From: Anaerolineaceae bacterium
Lineage (GTDB): Bacteria; Chloroflexota; Anaerolineae; Anaerolineales; Anaerolineaceae
Reading direction: 5' to 3'
Assembly (NCBI GenBank): GCA_003532515.1
Contig: DOEX01000098.1
Coordinates: 1 to 8,183 of the forward strand
Length of the DNA: 8,183 bases
Shown here: positions 5,115 to 8,183 of the stretch, piece after piece
How positions within the stretch are numbered: position 1 is the stretch's first letter
Layout: the number at the start of each line of letters is the position of its first letter
Made by a program: the position numbers and the translations under genes
Notes under the pieces: model-generated
What the model saw: only the letters and a program-made list of their open reading frames with translations
Database searches by the model: none
What the model was told of the DNA's origin: nothing

Positions 5115-5726
5115 ATGTTGAAAGCTGACTTTTTCGAACGCCCTGCTCCACTGCTTGCACCGGATTTGATTGGCAAAGCATTGGCACGCCGCCACAACGG
5201 CAACATGTTGGTTGGAATCATCACAGAAACTGAAGCGTACCAGGGGCAGGAAGACCTTGCCTGCCACGCCCGCGTTGGCAAAACAAAGCGTAACCAGGTG
5301 ATGTATGGTGAGGCCGGCAAAGCCTATATTTATTTCACCTATGGTATGCACTGGCTGCTCAATATTGTCGCAGACCAGGTGGACACTCCTGCAGCTGTCC
5401 TTATTCGGGAAATATTCCCGCTGGCCGGAGCAGAAGCGATGGCTCTCAACCGACCTCACCTGGCATATAGCAGCCAATGGCTCAACGGTCCAGCCAAACT
5501 GACTCAGGCATTTGGTATCGATGGCAGTTTGAATGGTCATGATTTACAAGAAAAGGGGAGTGAGTTATACCTAGTAGAAGCCCTCGTTGTACCGCAGGAC
5601 AAGATTAAAGCCAGTCCCCGGGTCGGGCTGGGAAATACCCCTGAACCCTGGCTTTCACTGCCCTGGCGCTGGGAAGTTAGTTGGCAAGACGTAAAAGAAC
5701 TGATAGCTGAGCAAAAAAAGGAATAG
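5115..5726 (+). CDS. mpg: 3-methyladenine DNA glycosylase, AAG/MPG family
   Basis: Encodes 203 residues of the Aag/MPG fold, which flips out and removes alkylated or deaminated purines (3-methyladenine, 7-methylguanine, hypoxanthine) as the first step of base-excision repair. Key residues align with human AAG: ETEAY places the catalytic Glu at 40 and the intercalating-region Tyr at 42 (human E125, Y127); His51 (H136); Tyr73 (Y159) and Asn83 (N169) in YIYFTYGMHWLLN; Arg98 (R182). NGPAKLTQAFGI (124-135) is the family's second conserved block. The ATG follows the epimerase stop without a gap (TAAATG) and has no strong ribosome-binding site, so translation probably depends on re-initiation. The bactofilin ribosome-binding site lies inside its 3' end. 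An envelope-gene operon is an uncommon place for a repair enzyme. Full length, no visible defect. Confidence 0.95.
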   Translation: MLKADFFERPAPLLAPDLIGKALARRHNGNMLVGIITETEAYQGQEDLACHARVGKTKRNQVMYGEAGKAYIYFTYGMHWLLNIVADQVDTPAAVLIREIFPLAGAEAMALNRPHLAYSSQWLNGPAKLTQAFGIDGSLNGHDLQEKGSELYLVEALVVPQDKIKASPRVGLGNTPEPWLSLPWRWEVSWQDVKELIAEQKKE

Positions 5727-5730
5727 ATCA

Positions 5731-6189
5731 ATGCTGTTTTCGAAGAAAAAAGACACCCCAATATTCATCCCCGATACAACCAAAAGCCAGGTTACTTCTG
5801 TGATCGGACCTGGAATTAACTGGCTGGGCGACCTGCGCGGCAGCGGTGGTATCCGCATCGAAGGCACCATCACTGGTGAAATTGCCATTTCCGGGCTGGT
5901 TGTGGTGGGAGAATCAGGTAAGGTGGAATGCGAGCAACTCAAGGCGGATACCGTGATCATTGCCGGCATAGTCAAGGGGAATGTAACTTGTCAAAAATTC
6001 GAGATCCGCTCGACTGGCAAGGTTTGGGGTGATGTAGTGACCTCGTCCTTTAGCAGTGAAGACGGGGCGTTTTTCCGTGGGCAAATGCGCATGGAAGAAC
6101 AGATCGAACCCGTTGAACCTCCCGCTGAATTGACTTTTAAAGAAGAAACTTCAGAAATTGAAATCGAGCCGGAACAGAACGGTAATTAA
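5731..6189 (+). CDS. Bactofilin (polymer-forming cytoskeletal protein)
   Basis: Encodes 152 residues. AAGGA (5718-5722) precedes the ATG by 8 nt; the gene starts 4 bases after the glycosylase stop. The core (about 23-120) is the DUF583/bactofilin right-handed beta-helix, seen as repeating short beta turns with regular glycines: GDLRGSGGIRIEGTITGEI, LVVVGESGKVEC, VIIAGIVKGNVTC, EIRSTGKVWGDV. A short N-terminal tail with basic KKK (5-7) and an acidic C-terminal tail (122-152, many Glu) flank it. Bactofilins polymerise without nucleotide and serve as scaffolds at the membrane, often for cell-wall or polysaccharide machinery in cell shape, stalks or polarity. Placement after a sugar-nucleotide enzyme fits an envelope role; this is inference. 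The following OsmC gene is convergent, with only 37 bp between and no clear terminator. Confidence 0.94.
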   Translation: MLFSKKKDTPIFIPDTTKSQVTSVIGPGINWLGDLRGSGGIRIEGTITGEIAISGLVVVGESGKVECEQLKADTVIIAGIVKGNVTCQKFEIRSTGKVWGDVVTSSFSSEDGAFFRGQMRMEEQIEPVEPPAELTFKEETSEIEIEPEQNGN

Positions 6190-6226
6190 TCGATCGTGAC
6201 GTGTCGTTTCAGCGGTAATAACAGCA

Positions 6227-6652
6227 TCAACCTTTAACTAATTCGGCTTCGAGAGTAATTTCCACACCTGCTAGCGCCCTTGAAATCGTACAGCCTTCTC
6301 TGCTCGTCTCTGCAATCTGTTTAAATTCTTCTTCAGAAATTACTGGTACGATTGCCCGACAAATTATGTGGCTGTTAACAATTGTGGCTTTTCCATCAAT
6401 CCGTCTTAACGCGATTTTTGCTGTCGCCTCAATCGATTCCGGGGTGTAACCTGCCCGACCAAGAGCGGAACTGACCGACATGGCATAGCACCCGGCATGC
6501 GCAGCCCCTAACAACTCTTCCGGATTAGTTCCGGTGCCCTCTTCAAAGCGGGACGAATAACTGAACTGCCCTTCGTAATCTGCAAAGCGCATCTTCCCTT
6601 TGCCCGATTTGATATCTCCCTGCCAACTTGCCGTTGCTTTTCTGTCTGCCAT
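6227..6652 (-). CDS. osmC: OsmC-type organic hydroperoxide peroxidase
   Basis: Encodes 141 residues, the normal OsmC length. AGGAG (6662-6658) lies 5 nt before the ATG at 6652. The OsmC hallmarks are all present: SRFEEGTGTNPEELLGAAHAGC (34-55) supplies the active-site Arg35, Glu residues 45-46 and peroxidatic Cys55, and REGCTISRAL supplies the resolving Cys121. The match to the E. coli OsmC pattern, including the WxGDIKxGKG start and the EITLEAEL end, favours OsmC over Ohr. It reduces organic hydroperoxides with two redox cysteines; the electron donor cannot be read here. It follows glutamate dehydrogenase on the same strand but is separated from it by a terminator and has its own likely promoter. 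TGA stop at 6227-6229. Confidence 0.95.
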   Translation of the reverse strand: MADRKATASWQGDIKSGKGKMRFADYEGQFSYSSRFEEGTGTNPEELLGAAHAGCYAMSVSSALGRAGYTPESIEATAKIALRRIDGKATIVNSHIICRAIVPVISEEEFKQIAETSREGCTISRALAGVEITLEAELVKG

Positions 6653-6680
6653 TTTTGCTCCTGTTCCAATGCTTAATGAA

Positions 6681-6708
6681 ATAATATCAAGCCTTTCCGG
6701 GCATTCAA
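6681..6708 (-). promoter_or_regulatory. Probable promoter of osmC
   Basis: On the minus strand TTGAAT (6708-6703) is followed after a 16-nt spacer by TATTAT (6686-6681), preceded by TGA to give an extended -10. This leaves roughly 20 nt of leader before the ribosome-binding site. It fits separate transcription of osmC after the terminator upstream. Confidence 0.55.
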
Positions 6709-6766
6709 AATTGTTGTAAAGTCATTCAACCGAATATGAGCTATGTAAAACAACGGGTTAAAAGAG

Positions 6767-6792
6767 CAAGCCGGTAATGTGGTACCGGCTTG
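6767..6792 (-). terminator. Intrinsic terminator of the glutamate dehydrogenase gene
   Basis: CAAGCCGGTA (6767-6776) pairs perfectly with TACCGGCTTG (6783-6792) around a 6-nt loop. Read on the minus strand, the stem lies 25 nt past the stop codon and is followed by CTCTTTTAA, an interrupted T-tract. Strong GC stem; the imperfect T-tract leaves some doubt about efficiency. Confidence 0.8.
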
Positions 6793-6817
6793 TTACCTTA
6801 TTGGAAAAAACCTAAAA

Positions 6818-8104
6818 CTAAATCCAACCTCTGAGCTTCATAGCCTTGACAACTTTATCGATCGCAACCATGTATGCGGCATCGCGCGTATAGACGTTTT
6901 TGTTCAAAGCCATCTGAAGGACAGAACTAAAAGCGCTGGTCATCTTCTGATCCAGGCGCGTACGAACTTCGTCAACTTCCCAATAGAAGTTCTGGTCGTT
7001 TTGAACGGCTTCAAAATAAGAAACGGTCACACCACCAGCATTACACAGGAAGTCAGGGATGACAAAAACACCTCTTTCCATCAAAACTTTATCGGCTTCT
7101 GGTGTGGTTGGTCCATTGGCAGCTTCAGCCAAAATCTTGACTTGCATGCTGACCTTGTGCACAGTTTCGGCAGTAATCTGACCTTCCAGGGCTGCCGGAA
7201 TGAGCACATCCACATCCTTGCTGATCCAGGCATCGCCATCTTCGATTTGATAGCCAGCTTCGCGGGCTTTGTCTTTATCGATTGTGCCATACTGGTCAGT
7301 GATGGTCTTCAGGAAGAGCGGGTCAATGCCCTCGTTTTTTGTAAAAGTGTACGATTTTTTGTCAGCTCTGTCCCAGCAAGAAACACAGACGACTTTTCCG
7401 CCCAAAAATTGGCGGAAACTAATGGCTGCATATTGTGCAACATTACCAAAGCCTTGGATTGAGGCTGTGGTTGTAGAAGGATCAATTCCAAGGTGTTTCA
7501 TTGCTTCGCGGATGGTGAAAACCACACCAAAGCCAGTAGCCTCGGTGCGTCCTTCTGAACCACCGCCACCCAGGGGCTTGCCGGTAATAACACCGGGGGT
7601 GAAATTGCCGACCATGGAGGAATACTCATCCATCATCCAACCCATCATCTGAGGGGTAGTGCCAACATCGGGAGCGGGAACGTCTTGGCGGGGACCAATG
7701 TTCTTCCATATTGCTTTAACATAACCACGAACCAGTCGCTCTTTTTCGCCATCTGAGAGGGTTGAGGGGTCAACGTCCACACCACCTTTACCGCCACCAA
7801 GGGGGATATCAGCAACAGCGGTTTTCCAGGTCATCCACATAGACAGGGCACGCACGGTGTCTGCCGTCTCACCAGCAGCAAAACGCAAACCGCCTTTATT
7901 GGGACCACGGGAATCGTTGTGTTGGATGCGATATGCCTGAAATACACGGAGTTTTCCATCATCCATGCGAACAGGAATTCGGAAGTGGAACTCGCGCATT
8001 GGCCAGCGTAAAAACTCACGTACTTGCTGGTCTAACTCGAGTTGATCGGCGACTTTATCGAACTGAGCTTGCGCCATTTGAAAAGCATTTGTACTACCTG
8101 TCAT
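6818..8104 (-). CDS. gdhA: Glutamate dehydrogenase (Glu/Leu/Phe/Val dehydrogenase family)
   Basis: Encodes 428 residues, typical of the hexameric ~45-kDa class. AAAGGAG (8117-8111) precedes the ATG at 8104 by 6 nt. It interconverts L-glutamate and 2-oxoglutarate plus ammonia with NAD(P). Active-site residues align in spacing with the clostridial enzyme: Lys70 (NKGGLRF), Lys94, Lys106 (GGGKGG), Asp146 (APDVGT) and Ser362 (VTVSYFE). Lys70 and Ser362 favour glutamate over leucine or phenylalanine. The Rossmann signature GFGNVA is at 218-223. After the second nucleotide-binding strand the sequence reads VSCWDR (241-246), so Cys243 stands where many relatives have the acidic residue that selects NAD; cofactor choice is therefore uncertain. 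A good terminator follows. No promoter could be assigned confidently in the 79 bp upstream. Confidence 0.95.
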   Translation of the reverse strand: MTGSTNAFQMAQAQFDKVADQLELDQQVREFLRWPMREFHFRIPVRMDDGKLRVFQAYRIQHNDSRGPNKGGLRFAAGETADTVRALSMWMTWKTAVADIPLGGGKGGVDVDPSTLSDGEKERLVRGYVKAIWKNIGPRQDVPAPDVGTTPQMMGWMMDEYSSMVGNFTPGVITGKPLGGGGSEGRTEATGFGVVFTIREAMKHLGIDPSTTTASIQGFGNVAQYAAISFRQFLGGKVVCVSCWDRADKKSYTFTKNEGIDPLFLKTITDQYGTIDKDKAREAGYQIEDGDAWISKDVDVLIPAALEGQITAETVHKVSMQVKILAEAANGPTTPEADKVLMERGVFVIPDFLCNAGGVTVSYFEAVQNDQNFYWEVDEVRTRLDQKMTSAFSSVLQMALNKNVYTRDAAYMVAIDKVVKAMKLRGWI

Positions 8105-8183
8105 TAATCTCTCCTTTAATTAGTAGATTGGATTGGGTTAATAGAACAAAACGAGCGTAAATAATTGCCGCCCGTAATTGGTA
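8105..8183 (-). other. Upstream region of glutamate dehydrogenase with a short direct repeat
   Basis: Beyond the ribosome-binding site, TAATTG occurs twice (8162-8167 and 8175-8180) with a 13-nt period around GC-rich spacer bases. I see no convincing -35/-10 pair; a TATTAA near 8139-8144 has no matching -35. The repeat could be part of a regulator site cut by the window edge, or chance. Confidence 0.3.

Noticed and set aside
5085..5540. 151-codon minus-strand open frame opposite the glycosylase
   Set aside because: Antisense to a gene whose catalytic residues are all in place; no ribosome-binding site.
6779..7462. 227-codon plus-strand open frame opposite glutamate dehydrogenase
   Set aside because: It lies fully antisense to a gene with intact active-site motifs, begins inside the terminator hairpin, has no ribosome-binding site, and its translation shows no recognisable domain.

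Overview
The window reads as an ordinary chromosomal stretch of a moderate-GC bacterium, probably an anaerobic or facultative member of Chloroflexota (class Anaerolineae). This is inferred from the gene mix: a VanW/G5 envelope protein, a single-LysM protein with a C-terminal anchor, a bactofilin, an OsmC peroxidase, a Glu/Leu/Phe/Val-type glutamate dehydrogenase, and a pair of short membrane-anchored proteins. No rRNA, tRNA, CRISPR array, transposase or phage gene was seen.

Layout. Bases 1-671 (+) hold the 3' part of one membrane-associated protein gene, overlapping (TGATG) a second small single-TM protein of similar design. Bases 672-987 are gene-free. They contain a 166-bp inverted-repeat element made of two 65-nt hairpin units in opposite orientation, followed by a strong bidirectional terminator. 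Bases 988-3142 (-) hold a VanW/G5 membrane protein followed by a small Trm112-type zinc-ribbon protein. Bases 3143-3504 are a divergent intergenic region with a GC-rich, possibly structured core and stacked dyads around a TATAAT box. Bases 3505-4098 (+) encode a secreted LysM protein with a C-terminal membrane anchor. Bases 4179-6189 (+) form a tight operon: sugar-nucleotide epimerase/dehydratase, 3-methyladenine DNA glycosylase, bactofilin. Bases 6227-8104 (-) encode OsmC and, upstream of it, glutamate dehydrogenase, separated by a clear terminator.

How it fits together. Several products concern the cell envelope: the VanW/G5 protein, the LysM protein, the sugar-nucleotide enzyme and the bactofilin scaffold. 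The DNA glycosylase (alkylation repair) and OsmC (hydroperoxide removal) are stress functions. Glutamate dehydrogenase links carbon and nitrogen metabolism. Apart from the operon spacing there is no sequence evidence that these act as one system.

Most unusual signal: the element at 698-863. Both units begin with GTAG, have the same length and the same stem/loop geometry, and differ in the stem by four consecutive base-pair-preserving double changes. This resembles the REP/REPIN (BIME) repeats mobilised by RAYT transposases, or a conserved RNA hairpin. Family membership is inference and needs a genome-wide search. I found no evidence for an undescribed multi-gene system.
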